The translations under genes and the position numbers were made by a program. Source: Chitinophaga sancti (GTDB lineage: Bacteria > Bacteroidota > Bacteroidia > Chitinophagales > Chitinophagaceae). From it: DNA of 64,000 bases. Below, piece by piece: positions 29,285-38,301 of this stretch (position 1 is the stretch's first letter; every line of letters begins with the position of its first letter). The stretch lies in NCBI RefSeq assembly GCF_034087045.1, contig NZ_CP139247.1, positions 992,001 to 1,056,000 on the forward strand, given 5' to 3'. The notes under the pieces are model-generated. The model searched no databases. It saw only the letters and a list, made by a program, of their open reading frames with translations, and was not told the DNA's origin.

Positions 29285-30193
29285 ATGGCCATAGATGAAA
29301 GTAAATATTCTTCTTTCCAGCAATTTCTGCTCAACCTGCTGAGCCTTTTGACAATCCTCCCGCTGGCACCATATCTGAACCGGTTTATACCACCGCTGGT
29401 TGAGGATGGCTGGCACCTGGATATGCTGTTGGCCGTACTCGCTGCCTTTCTGTTCACCCGTATCTTACTCTGGGTCTTCAGGCCGCTCATTATTCCAGCC
29501 TTTGTACTGGTCGTAGGCGTATTGTCCTTTAATTACTTTGCAGACAATTATACCTTCAGTAATGTACTGAATGATTATAAAGGAATGGTACAGGGCAACT
29601 GGGGTACAAAAAACTATAAACAACTGGATATCCTCAGTTTATATCCCCACCGCGTAGAAACATACAGAGATAAAACGGTGCGTAGTATTCGTGACAAGGT
29701 CAACTATAAAGATTCCCTGGTTCGTAATTTCTCTATTTACCATTCTGTAGAGGATTTTGATGAATATTTCCCCAAGTATGGCAAAGTATCCCGTTATCTG
29801 GCGCTGTTCAAATACATCAATAAAAATTTCCGCTGGGTACCCGATACCCGTCGTGATGAATATTTTGCTACGCCTCAGGAAACCATCCAGAATGGTATGG
29901 GCGGCGACTGTGACGACCATAGTATATTGATGGTATCCTGCCTGCAATCTATCGGGGCACGTTGTCGTATAGTACTGATTCAGGGACATGCTTATCCTGA
30001 ACTGTATTGTGGTAACAAAGAAGATTTTGAAGTTATGAAGCAGGCCATTATTACGCTATTCCCTCATCCACCTATTAAGGAGGTCCACTACCACGAAATG
30101 AAAGGCGAATACTGGATAAACCTTGACTATTCTGCACGCCACCCCGGTGGACCATATTTGAATGACAAGGTATATGCGTTGATTGAAATTTAA
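29285..30193 (+). CDS. transglutaminase-like membrane protein
   Basis: About 302 residues. The N-terminal part has two to three hydrophobic segments (about residues 10-85). The C-terminal part is a transglutaminase/protease-like domain with the three expected catalytic positions: Cys in MGGDCDDHSILM, His in IQGHAYPELYCG and Asp in WINLDYSARHPGG. Such membrane-bound domains may act as peptidases or cross-linkers in the periplasm or at the membrane; the substrate is unknown. The ATG at 29285 is preferred to an in-frame TTG four codons upstream. It lies nine bases upstream of a ClC channel gene, so the two are very likely co-transcribed. Confidence 0.82.
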   Translation: MAIDESKYSSFQQFLLNLLSLLTILPLAPYLNRFIPPLVEDGWHLDMLLAVLAAFLFTRILLWVFRPLIIPAFVLVVGVLSFNYFADNYTFSNVLNDYKGMVQGNWGTKNYKQLDILSLYPHRVETYRDKTVRSIRDKVNYKDSLVRNFSIYHSVEDFDEYFPKYGKVSRYLALFKYINKNFRWVPDTRRDEYFATPQETIQNGMGGDCDDHSILMVSCLQSIGARCRIVLIQGHAYPELYCGNKEDFEVMKQAIITLFPHPPIKEVHYHEMKGEYWINLDYSARHPGGPYLNDKVYALIEI

Positions 30194-30202
30194 TAAAAAC
30201 CA

Positions 30203-32059
30203 ATGAGTCAATTTAAGAACATAAAGAAGTTTCACTCGTTTTTGCGCTTTAAGCGCGATTTTGAGCAGTATAGCATGCGAAGGGTCCGAAGTTATGAGAT
30301 CATTATTCACTGGTTACACAGCAAAATGAACAGAAACCAGTTTCTTGTACTTTCAGGTATTCTGGTCGGCCTGGTTGCAGGTTTAGCGGGGGTGATCTTA
30401 AAAACACTGGTTCATTATATTCACTACTTTATTACCTACAAAGTTCACTTTAGTACACAGGTCTTTTTCTACGCTGTATTCCCTTTCCTTGGTATTGTAC
30501 TAACTACACTTGTCGTTATCATATTTTTCAAGGGCCAGTCGCGCAAAGGGGTCGGGCTTATTCTTTATGAGATTGCACAAAACTCCAGCCTGATTCCACC
30601 TGTTAAAATGTATTCACAGATCCTGCAAAGTGCCCTGACAGTAGGTTTGGGAGGCTCCGCAGGTCTGGAAAGTCCTATTGCCGTAACAGGCGCAGCTATT
30701 GGTAGCAACTATGCACGCAACTACCACCTGGGGTATAAAGAAAGAACGCTGTTACTGGCAGCTGGTGCAACTGCAGGTATTGCAGCATCTTTTAATGCAC
30801 CGATTGCAGGAGTGATGTTTGCTTTTGAGATTCTGCTCACGGGGGTGGTGTTTTCTGATTTTCTGCCTTTGATACTGGCGGCAATTTGTGGTAGTCTTTT
30901 GTCAAAGATTATTTTACAGGAGGAGGTGTTATTTCACTTTGAATCCAGGCAGGCATTCAATTATCACAACGTTCCATATTACCTTATTCTTGGATTGTTA
31001 AGTGCTTTTTACGCACGTTATTATATTGTCATTTCACAAAAAGTAGAACACTTCTTTCATAGCCTTAAATGGAGCGCTCTCCAAAAGGCCATATTAGGAG
31101 GTTTGATCATTTCTATTCTTTGTGTACTGATGCCACCACTGTTTGGTGAAGGGTATTCAAGTATCAAGCTAATGGCCAATGGACAGGCTGATGAAATCAT
31201 CCGGAATAGTTTCTTCAGGTATATACCAGCTAAAAACTGGGTTTTACTGGCATTTCTGGGATGTACCTGTTTACTGAAAGTATTTGCTTCGTCCATTACC
31301 ATTCAGAGTGGTGGCAATGGAGGTAACTTTGCACCCTCTCTTTTCGCAGGTGGTGTATTGGGATTCTTTTTTGCTATGCTCTGTACACAGCTGGGATTTC
31401 AGGATGTTCCCGTTACCAACCTTGTAATCGTAGGCATGGCTGGTGTAATGAGTGGCGTGATGTATGCCCCGCTTACCGCCATCTTCCTGATTGCAGAAGC
31501 CAGCTCAGGGTATGACCTGTTCATACCACTGATGATTGTTTCCTCTACATCTTTCCTGCTGGCAAAATGGTTTTCTCCTATCTCGCCGGAACTCAAACAC
31601 CTGGTAGATGAGGGCAAGATCTTTACAAAAGAACATGACAGGAATATCCTCTCCTTGTTACGTACTGAAGAACTCGTAGAAAATACGATTCAGCGAATAG
31701 ATATGAATGCCAGTCTGCGTCAGCTGATTGAGCTGGTAAAAAGCAGTACCCGGAATGTGATCGCAGTCGTTTCTCCCGAAGGTAAATTGGATGGAGTCGT
31801 GACTCTGGATCGTATACGTCCGATTATGTTCAACCAGCTGATCTACGACACCGTCACTGTAAAAGAAGTGATGCAGCAACCACCAGCATTGATCGGCCTG
31901 CATGACAATGTGGTAGATGTAATTACTAAGTTTGATGAAGTGAAAGAATGGAACCTGCCGGTAGTAGATAATGATAAACTGGTTGGTTTTATCTCCAAAT
32001 CAAAAATCCTGAATCAATACAGATTATTACTACAGGAATACTCTGGCGATGAAGTATAG
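30203..32059 (+). CDS. ClC-family chloride channel/antiporter with CBS domains
   Basis: A 618-residue inner-membrane ClC protein with about ten or more membrane helices (residues 50-460) and a pair of CBS domains at the C-terminus (about 490-610). Selectivity-filter motifs are present: GSAGLESPIAVTG, with the gating glutamate in LESP, and GGNGGNFAPSLFAGG. The retained glutamate favours a Cl-/H+ antiporter over a passive channel, but this is family inference. The CBS pair may bind adenine nucleotides and gate the pore. It starts nine bases after the transglutaminase-like gene and is followed by the Kef pair, which suggests an ion-homeostasis cluster. Confidence 0.93.
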   Translation: MSQFKNIKKFHSFLRFKRDFEQYSMRRVRSYEIIIHWLHSKMNRNQFLVLSGILVGLVAGLAGVILKTLVHYIHYFITYKVHFSTQVFFYAVFPFLGIVLTTLVVIIFFKGQSRKGVGLILYEIAQNSSLIPPVKMYSQILQSALTVGLGGSAGLESPIAVTGAAIGSNYARNYHLGYKERTLLLAAGATAGIAASFNAPIAGVMFAFEILLTGVVFSDFLPLILAAICGSLLSKIILQEEVLFHFESRQAFNYHNVPYYLILGLLSAFYARYYIVISQKVEHFFHSLKWSALQKAILGGLIISILCVLMPPLFGEGYSSIKLMANGQADEIIRNSFFRYIPAKNWVLLAFLGCTCLLKVFASSITIQSGGNGGNFAPSLFAGGVLGFFFAMLCTQLGFQDVPVTNLVIVGMAGVMSGVMYAPLTAIFLIAEASSGYDLFIPLMIVSSTSFLLAKWFSPISPELKHLVDEGKIFTKEHDRNILSLLRTEELVENTIQRIDMNASLRQLIELVKSSTRNVIAVVSPEGKLDGVVTLDRIRPIMFNQLIYDTVTVKEVMQQPPALIGLHDNVVDVITKFDEVKEWNLPVVDNDKLVGFISKSKILNQYRLLLQEYSGDEV

Positions 32060-32109
32060 ATTCCACGAATTGTGTTTTACAAATCATCGATCTCCCTGAA
32101 TTTTAAAAC

Positions 32110-32122
32110 GTAATTCGTAATT
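32110..32122. repeat. copy of an interspersed 13-mer repeat
   Basis: GTAATTCGTAATT in the gap between the ClC gene and the KefF-like gene. The same 13-mer occurs at 37130-37142 and, inverted, at 37066-37078. Confidence 0.5.
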
Positions 32123-32132
32123 TCCATCTTCT

Positions 32133-32666
32133 ATGTCAAGAATTCTGATTCTATTCGCGCACCCGGCTTTTGAAAAATCAAGGGTCCACCATCAGTTGCT
32201 GGCCGCTATCCGCGGTATGCAGGGGGTGACTGTGCATGATCTGTACGAAACATATCCTGATCTCAACATCGATGTAAGACAGGAGCAGGGGTTATTGCTG
32301 CAACACGATATTATTTTATTCCAACATCCTTTTTACTGGTACAGTGCACCTGCCATTATCAAGCAATGGCAGGACCTCGTGCTGGAACATGGCTGGGCCT
32401 ATGGTCGTACGGGTACGGCTCTCCGGGGCAAGCGGATTACGAATGTAATTTCTGCAGGAACCATGGAGACCGCTTACCAGAAAGACGGATGGCACCAACA
32501 TCCATTGCCCGATTTTCTGTTGCCATTCAAACAGACAGCTACACTTTGTAATATGCAGTACCTGGAACCATTCGTAGTGTATGGTACTCACCAGATGGAT
32601 GCCACCGGCATCAGTGAACAGGCTATCAGTTACAAACAATTTCTGGAAAACTTAAGGGACAGATAA
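32133..32666 (+). CDS. KefF/KefG-like NAD(P)H oxidoreductase
   Basis: A 177-residue flavodoxin-fold protein of the NAD(P)H dehydrogenase (quinone) family. It shows the FMN-binding start ILILFAHPAFEKSRVHHQLL, the HPFYWYSAPAIIKQWQD segment and the LEHGWAYG motif seen in KefF and KefG. These ancillary subunits are quinone reductases that activate the glutathione-gated potassium efflux proteins KefC or KefB. The next gene, a Kef-type antiporter, begins two bases after this stop, which supports that pairing. It is cytoplasmic and peripheral to the membrane. Which of KefF or KefG it corresponds to cannot be decided here. Confidence 0.88.
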   Translation: MSRILILFAHPAFEKSRVHHQLLAAIRGMQGVTVHDLYETYPDLNIDVRQEQGLLLQHDIILFQHPFYWYSAPAIIKQWQDLVLEHGWAYGRTGTALRGKRITNVISAGTMETAYQKDGWHQHPLPDFLLPFKQTATLCNMQYLEPFVVYGTHQMDATGISEQAISYKQFLENLRDR

Positions 32667-32668
32667 CT

Positions 32669-34543
32669 ATGGAGCATTCATACTTTTTTATAACCATGAT
32701 CTATCTCGCGGCGGCAGTGGTGTTTATACCCATTGCCAAAAAGCTGGGCCTGGGCTCTGTACTGGGTTATCTACTGGCAGGGGTAGTGATTGGACCTTCC
32801 CTCATGGGGTTTATTGGGAGTGAAGGGCAGGATCTTATGCACTTCGCAGAGTTTGGGGTGGTAATGATGCTGTTCCTGATCGGGATAGAGTTAGAACCTG
32901 CGTTGCTATGGAACCTGCGGGCGCCGATATTGGGGCTGGGGGGATTGCAGGTGTTGATTACTACGGCAGCGGTAGCGGGTTTAGCCATGCTACTGGGGCA
33001 ACCACTCAATGCTGCACTGGCATTGGGCATGATCTTATCGCTTTCTTCCACAGCTATTGTGCTGCAAAGTCTCAAGGAGAAAGGGCAGTTGTCTTCTGCT
33101 GCTGGTCAAAGTGCATTTTCAGTATTACTGTTCCAGGATATCGCAGTTATTCCTATGCTGGCGGTTTTTCCATTGCTGGCGGGGACCTCATCACCGGAAG
33201 GCAGCCATAGCGAGTCATCATTAAGAGATAATTTACCAGCATGGGGGCAAACGCTGGTGGTACTGGGAGCTGTGGTCGTGATTGTGGTAGCAGGGCGATA
33301 CCTGTTAAGACCCTTGTTGCGCATTATTGCTGCGACAAGGGTGAGAGAGTTGTTCACAGCGTTTTCTTTATTGCTGGTAGTGGCGATATCAGTGCTCATG
33401 TCGCTGGTGGGATTGAGTCCGGCACTGGGTGCCTTCTTAGGGGGCGTAGTACTGGCGAACAGTGAGTATCGCCATGAACTGGAAAGTGATATTGAGCCAT
33501 TCAAGGGGTTGCTGCTAGGACTGTTTTTTATGGCCGTAGGCGCGTCTATCGACTTCAAACTGATACTGAGTATGCCCTGGGTGATTTTAGGGCTTGTAAT
33601 AGGCTTAATGGCACTAAAGTCACTGATACTGTTAACGTTAGGTAAGGTCTTCAAGGTCAAAATTGAGCAAAATCTGTTATTTGCCATCGCTTTATCGCAG
33701 GTTGGAGAGTTTGCCTTTATATTGTTGTCATTTTCGAACCAGAATAATATACTGCCGCAGGCCACTGTGAGTATCCTTACGGCGGTGGTTGCGATCAGCA
33801 TGGCGCTGACACCGTTGTTGCTACTGGCTTATGAAAGGTTAATACAACCCCGGTTCAGTGTACAACCTGCGAACACACGGGAGGCTGATGAGATACAGGA
33901 AAAACATCCGATCATCATTGCCGGCTTTGGCCGTTTTGGCAATATAGTAGGGCGTTTCCTCAGGGTAAATGGAGTGAAAGCTACCATCCTCGACCTGGAT
34001 TCTGACAGGGTAGATGCCCTGCACAACCTGGGTGTGAAGGTATATTATGGCGATGCTGCCCGCAGAGACATGCTGGAATCAGCAGGAGCGGCAGAGGCCA
34101 AAGTGATCATTGTAGCGATGGATACAGTAGAGCAGACATTGGAAGTAGTACGGGTAGTGAGAAAACACTTCCCTCACCTGCAAATGTTGGTGAAAGCAGA
34201 GAACATACCCGATACTTTTGAGCTGATGGACCTCGGTGTACTACACATCTACAGGGAAACCCTGGATACTTCCCTGCGTATGGGAGCAGATGCCCTGCAG
34301 ATGCTGGGTATCAGGGCATATCATGCATATAGGAATGCAGGCACCTTTCGTAAGCAGGATGAAAAAGCCATGAAAGGGCTATCCGCTATACGCGATGATA
34401 AAAAGTTGTATATCAATACTGTGAAGGAACGTATTGAGGAGTTGGAGAAACTGATGTCCGGTGAAAGAACGACCAGATTTAATCCGTCTGGTTTGGGATG
34501 GGATGAGCAGTCACTGATAGATGAAGCAAGGCAGGACGAGTAA
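32669..34543 (+). CDS. KefB/KefC-type monovalent cation:proton antiporter
   Basis: A 624-residue CPA2-family transporter. The N-terminal half has about twelve membrane helices (residues 1-385). A cytoplasmic RCK/TrkA-N domain with the Rossmann motif IIAGFGRFGNIVGRFL (about residues 412-427) follows, and then a charged C-terminal tail. Kef systems expel potassium and acidify the cytoplasm to protect against toxic electrophiles, gated by glutathione adducts. The KefF/G-like gene two bases upstream is the expected activator. Whether glutathione is the ligand in this organism is not known, since many Bacteroidota lack glutathione synthesis. Confidence 0.92.
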   Translation: MEHSYFFITMIYLAAAVVFIPIAKKLGLGSVLGYLLAGVVIGPSLMGFIGSEGQDLMHFAEFGVVMMLFLIGIELEPALLWNLRAPILGLGGLQVLITTAAVAGLAMLLGQPLNAALALGMILSLSSTAIVLQSLKEKGQLSSAAGQSAFSVLLFQDIAVIPMLAVFPLLAGTSSPEGSHSESSLRDNLPAWGQTLVVLGAVVVIVVAGRYLLRPLLRIIAATRVRELFTAFSLLLVVAISVLMSLVGLSPALGAFLGGVVLANSEYRHELESDIEPFKGLLLGLFFMAVGASIDFKLILSMPWVILGLVIGLMALKSLILLTLGKVFKVKIEQNLLFAIALSQVGEFAFILLSFSNQNNILPQATVSILTAVVAISMALTPLLLLAYERLIQPRFSVQPANTREADEIQEKHPIIIAGFGRFGNIVGRFLRVNGVKATILDLDSDRVDALHNLGVKVYYGDAARRDMLESAGAAEAKVIIVAMDTVEQTLEVVRVVRKHFPHLQMLVKAENIPDTFELMDLGVLHIYRETLDTSLRMGADALQMLGIRAYHAYRNAGTFRKQDEKAMKGLSAIRDDKKLYINTVKERIEELEKLMSGERTTRFNPSGLGWDEQSLIDEARQDE

Positions 34544-34550
34544 GGAACCC

Positions 34551-34799
34551 TTACTCAGCCAGCGCTTCTTCAATCTTTTCAGCAATAAAGGCAATGAGCC
34601 CGTGATCAACTGATCTGGAGGAGTGGGGCACCTCACTGATAGCACGCAAGCGACCTTCTTCATCCTGTTCAAATGTGACTTCGTGTTCTTCTACGGTAAC
34701 TTTAAATGCAATCTTATAAGTCTGTACCCATGGCCGCACTTCGATGATGTGCGGCTTTCCTTTGTACTCAAATTTCAGAATAAAATTAAAATCCTCCAT
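34551..34799 (-). CDS. small acidic protein of unknown function (82 aa)
   Basis: I do not recognise the family. The product is soluble and acidic, with a predicted beta-rich N-terminal part (NFILKFEYKGKPHIIEV) and a C-terminal helix (LIAFIAEKIEEALAE). It has no signal peptide. Its stop lies seven bases from the stop of the convergent Kef antiporter. The coding strand shows good amino-acid composition and a clear ATG, so I call it real. It may form an operon with nothing else; the next leftward gene upstream ends 57 bases away. Confidence 0.65.
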   Translation of the reverse strand: MEDFNFILKFEYKGKPHIIEVRPWVQTYKIAFKVTVEEHEVTFEQDEEGRLRAISEVPHSSRSVDHGLIAFIAEKIEEALAE

Positions 34800-34856
34800 C
34801 GGACTATTTCCCAGTGTTTTTAATAATGGCGTCGGTTAACAAAGGTCAGCAGCCGT

Positions 34857-35099
34857 TTACACATCGATGCTTCCATCCATATCCATACTACGGTTGCGCA
34901 TTCTTACTTTTTCATCTCTTGAGAGCTGATGTATGAACATCAGAGAGAAGAATGCAGCCGCACTAATGATGAAGATGTAGCCTATAAAGCCCAGGGTGTG
35001 AAATACCCTGAACCAGGCCCAATCGTTTGTGAAAGCATATTGTGCTAATACGGCGAATACTGTTCCTACGGTAGCAAACGCAAATGCAATTCTCTTCAT
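34857..35099 (-). CDS. small two-helix membrane protein (80 aa)
   Basis: Unknown family. Two membrane segments are evident: residues 4-24 (AFAFATVGTVFAVLAQYAF) and about 34-58 (TLGFIGYIFIISAAAFFSLMF). A charged cytoplasmic-type tail (SRDEKVRMRNRSMDMDG) follows. Basic residues at the N-terminus and after the second helix suggest both termini are inside. It has a good ATG and lies upstream of another small unknown gene on the same strand. No function can be assigned. Confidence 0.65.
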   Translation of the reverse strand: MKRIAFAFATVGTVFAVLAQYAFTNDWAWFRVFHTLGFIGYIFIISAAAFFSLMFIHQLSRDEKVRMRNRSMDMDGSIDV

Positions 35100-35360
35100 A
35101 AAGGTAAATTTTGGGATCCGGTTTTGATCTTTTTCCTTTTGGTTTTTATAATACTGTCCAGATGCTATTAAACAATGACAATTCTTATGCTAATATTTGG
35201 GGCAAGCCCAATGCCACGGCATTAGGTAGCACAAAGGTACTATACCCAGTTATATCTTCGAGTATATTTTTCCACATTTGTGGCAAATATTGAAAATGTG
35301 AATAACTATTGTTGGCAAATTGTACACATATGCATATAGAAAATAATATATCCCCATATG
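35100..35360. other. intergenic region upstream of the small membrane-protein gene
   Basis: AT-rich, with no supported gene. It should contain the promoter for the two small leftward genes. Short palindromes such as CCACATTTGTGG near 35272 are present without clear meaning. Confidence 0.4.
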
Positions 35361-35394
35361 GAAATAAGAAAGCCGGAGTAAGAATACTCCGGCT
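35361..35394 (-). terminator. terminator of the tetR-tolC-hlyD-MFS operon
   Basis: A perfect 10-bp stem (AGCCGGAGTA at 35371-35380, complement at 35385-35394) with a 4-base loop, followed on the minus strand by a T-rich stretch. It lies 54 bases after the MFS gene stop. Confidence 0.85.
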
Positions 35395-35447
35395 CATTAC
35401 CTAAACCTACAACTGTTACACTGTTAGTAACATATCTTTAATATCTT

Positions 35448-37025
35448 TTAGTGCATTGCACTTGCGTCCAGTTTACCTTGTTGCTTGTTGCTCTTCACCA
35501 TGAGTACGAATGGTACGCAGATGAGGAACAGGATACCCAGATACAGGAACACATCCATATAGGACATTACTGTAGCCTGTTTCAATACGCTGTACTCAAG
35601 TCCCTGATAAGCACTTCCCAACGCTGATTTCGTATCCATACCTTTGCTTGCCCAGGAAGCTGCAGCGGAATGGACTCTGTTCATCACATCAGGATTGTTG
35701 GTATCCAGCTTGCTCACCAGGTCCATACGGTGCAGCTCATTACGTCTTGACACGAAGGTCGTAATCAGTGCCACCCCGAAGGAACCTCCCAACTGACGCA
35801 TCATACCCGTGAATGCAGCACCCTGACCAATCTGTTGCCCTTTCAGGGTAGAAAGAGACAGTGCTGTGATCGGGATAAACAGCATACCCATACCAATACC
35901 ACGTACGATCAGCATCCAGAAGAAATCATCTTTACCTGTATCGGGAGAAATGATTTTGTATCCCCAGAAGCTATATACAAAGAACAGCACCATACCTGCG
36001 GCTACCAGATACTGATTAGGTACCCCTTTTTCCAGCAGCTTACCAATCAGTGGCATCATAACTGCGGTCATCAATGCCGCCGGTATCATGAGCATACCTG
36101 ACTGGGTAGCGGTCCATCCAAGCAGTCCCTGCGTATACAGGGGAATGATGAAAGTAGATCCGTACAGACCGAAACCTAACAGGAAGGATAGTAATGTACC
36201 TACCCGGAGGTTTGGATTCGCTAATACCCTTAACTCTACGATCGGATTTTTATATACCAGTTCTCTCCATATAAAGAAGAAGAAACCTAATACTGCGGCG
36301 ATACCTAATACGAGGATGGTTGTATCGTTGAACCAGTCATCTTCCTGTCCGCGTTCCAATACATATTGCAGCGAACCAACGGCCATTGCCAGGAAGCCAA
36401 TACCCCACCAGTCAATTTCACTCGCTGACTTCTTCTCTGCATATTTAGGACTACGTACGAACTGCAGTGTAAGCAGTGTAGCAATCACACCGATTGGAAT
36501 ATTAATGTAGAAGATATATGGCCATGCGAAGTTATCTACGATATAACCACCCAAAGGAGGACCGAGGGTAGGTCCGATGATCACACCCAAACCGTAGATG
36601 GCCTGTGCCATACCACGTTTTTCAGGAGGGTAGCTTTCAGTGATAATCGTTTGAGAAGTTACCAGCAGTGCACCACCGCCTAAACCTTGTATGAAGCGGA
36701 ACAATACCAGTTCCCACAATGTGTGTGCGTTACCGCAGAGGAAGGAGGAAATGGTAAAGATTATTATGGAAACTGCGAAGTAGTTACGTCTACCGAACTG
36801 TTGTGACAACCAGCTGGTCATCGGAACCACGATTACGTTACCAATCGCATACGCTGTGATCACCCAACCGATCTCACTCAAGGTAGCTCCCATATTTCCG
36901 CGCATATCATTCAGGGCCACGTTCACGATGGTGGTATCCACGATCTCCAGCAAGGCGCAAAAAATGGCAGTGATTGTAATGATGACCCTGCGGGCACCAT
37001 ATTCTACCAGATTCTCTTGTTGCAT
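35448..37025 (-). CDS. DHA2-family MFS drug exporter (EmrB/QacA type)
   Basis: A 525-residue inner-membrane transporter with fourteen hydrophobic segments, the DHA2 topology. Family motifs include VDTTIVNVALNDMRGNMGA in helix 1 (motif D1), SQQFGRRNYFA after helix 2 (motif A) and the helix 5 antiporter motif GLGVIIGPTLGPPLGGYIV. It uses the proton gradient to export drugs. It is the last gene of a tetR-tolC-hlyD-MFS operon, giving a complete tripartite pump that spans both membranes. Lipophilic or cationic toxins are the usual substrates; the actual one is unknown. Confidence 0.94.
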   Translation of the reverse strand: MQQENLVEYGARRVIITITAIFCALLEIVDTTIVNVALNDMRGNMGATLSEIGWVITAYAIGNVIVVPMTSWLSQQFGRRNYFAVSIIIFTISSFLCGNAHTLWELVLFRFIQGLGGGALLVTSQTIITESYPPEKRGMAQAIYGLGVIIGPTLGPPLGGYIVDNFAWPYIFYINIPIGVIATLLTLQFVRSPKYAEKKSASEIDWWGIGFLAMAVGSLQYVLERGQEDDWFNDTTILVLGIAAVLGFFFFIWRELVYKNPIVELRVLANPNLRVGTLLSFLLGFGLYGSTFIIPLYTQGLLGWTATQSGMLMIPAALMTAVMMPLIGKLLEKGVPNQYLVAAGMVLFFVYSFWGYKIISPDTGKDDFFWMLIVRGIGMGMLFIPITALSLSTLKGQQIGQGAAFTGMMRQLGGSFGVALITTFVSRRNELHRMDLVSKLDTNNPDVMNRVHSAAASWASKGMDTKSALGSAYQGLEYSVLKQATVMSYMDVFLYLGILFLICVPFVLMVKSNKQQGKLDASAMH

Positions 37026-37064
37026 GATGTTGAATTATTTTATAGTGATCAATCCGCAGATGTT

Positions 37065-37143
37065 CAATTACGAATTACAGCCAAGCGATATTTATATCCA
37101 GTCTGAAGTACTAATGTGAGTCCTTTCCCGTAATTCGTAATTG
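37065..37143. repeat. inverted-repeat element between the MFS and HlyD genes
   Basis: A perfect 14-bp inverted repeat: CAATTACGAATTAC at 37065-37078 and its complement at 37130-37143, with 51 bases between. A partial GTGATCA repeat flanks both arms. It interrupts an otherwise tight operon and shares its core with a copy at 32110-32122. Confidence 0.65.
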
Positions 37144-37162
37144 ATCACCGGCGATTGAAAAA

Positions 37163-38260
37163 TTAGTCGAGGTGAACATCCACCAACACGTTCATACCTG
37201 GGCGGAGTTGTTTAACTTCCGGTTGTGCAGATGCATTGACGAATTCGATCTTTACAGGCAGACGTTGTACCACTTTCACGAAGTTACCAGAAGCGTTATC
37301 CGGAGGCAGCAGTGCGAAACGGGAACCGGTAGCAGGTGAGAAGGAAGCTACTTTCGCTTTCAGCGTTTTACCCGGGAAAGCGTCTACATGTACTTCTACT
37401 TCCTGACCTGGCTTCATTTTATCCAGCTGAGTTTCCTTGAAGTTAGCAACTACCCATATATCATTGGATAATACTACGCTGAAAAGGGATTGACCAGCCT
37501 GCACCAGCTGACCTGGCTGTACATAAATTTTTGACAGTTCACCATCTTCAGGAGCGAGGATGATCGTATAGCTCAGTTGCAATTTTGCATTGTCTATTTC
37601 TGTCTGACGTTCTTTGATAATCGCTTTGGCAGCATTGATAGATTCAGCAGTAGCATTTGCCTGGGAACCAACAGCGCTGGTCTGGCGGGAAGCAACTTCT
37701 TTCTGCTCCTGCAATACTTTCAGCTGACGTTCAGCAGTCTGCTTGGTAGCCAGTGCCTGCTCATATTGTTGCTGAGTGATAGAGTGATCTTTGATCAGGT
37801 TGTTGTAACGTTCGTAGTCCTGGTTTGCACGCCATACGTTTACTTCAGCAGCTTTGATCTGTGCATCTACAGCACCGATGTTAGCAGAAGAAGAAGCGAT
37901 GTTGGAACGGGCGGCAGTAGTATTAGCAGTAGCTACAGATACCTGTGCTTCAGCTGCAGCCAGAGCGGCTTCAGCCTGTGCCAGTTTGATCTTAAGATCA
38001 CTGTCATCGAGGATAACGAGGGTGTCGCCTTTCTTAACTTTCTGGTTATCTTTTACACGTACTTCTTTCACATAACCGGTTACACGAGGGATAACAGGGC
38101 TCACGTTTGCTTCAACCTGAGCGTTATCTGTTTCTTCGTGGTGTTGACCATGAATATATTTAGTGATACCAAATGCACCACCACCAATTACCAACACGGC
38201 CAAAACGATGATGAAGGTGGAGTTCTTTTTCTTAGGCGCTTGATTTGATTGCGTTTCCAT
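37163..38260 (-). CDS. HlyD-family membrane fusion protein (EmrA type)
   Basis: A 365-residue periplasmic adaptor. One N-terminal membrane anchor (about residues 13-31) is followed by the lipoyl-like half EANVSPVIPRVTGYVKEVRV. A long alpha-helical coiled-coil hairpin (about 85-220) comes next and then the second half with YTIILAPEDGELSKIYVQPGQ. It joins the MFS pump in the inner membrane to the TolC-like channel. It lies 41 bases downstream of the tolC-like gene and upstream of the MFS gene, in the expected order for an Emr-type efflux operon. Confidence 0.94.
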   Translation of the reverse strand: METQSNQAPKKKNSTFIIVLAVLVIGGGAFGITKYIHGQHHEETDNAQVEANVSPVIPRVTGYVKEVRVKDNQKVKKGDTLVILDDSDLKIKLAQAEAALAAAEAQVSVATANTTAARSNIASSSANIGAVDAQIKAAEVNVWRANQDYERYNNLIKDHSITQQQYEQALATKQTAERQLKVLQEQKEVASRQTSAVGSQANATAESINAAKAIIKERQTEIDNAKLQLSYTIILAPEDGELSKIYVQPGQLVQAGQSLFSVVLSNDIWVVANFKETQLDKMKPGQEVEVHVDAFPGKTLKAKVASFSPATGSRFALLPPDNASGNFVKVVQRLPVKIEFVNASAQPEVKQLRPGMNVLVDVHLD

Positions 38261-38301
38261 ATAATGCGATATATGATATTAATAAGTTGTTACTGAGATA
38301 A

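Noticed and set aside
32767..34026. Long opposite-strand frames in the Kef antiporter gene
   Set aside because: The Kef frame has intact domains over its full length; the opposite-strand frames are shadows of a GC-richer gene.
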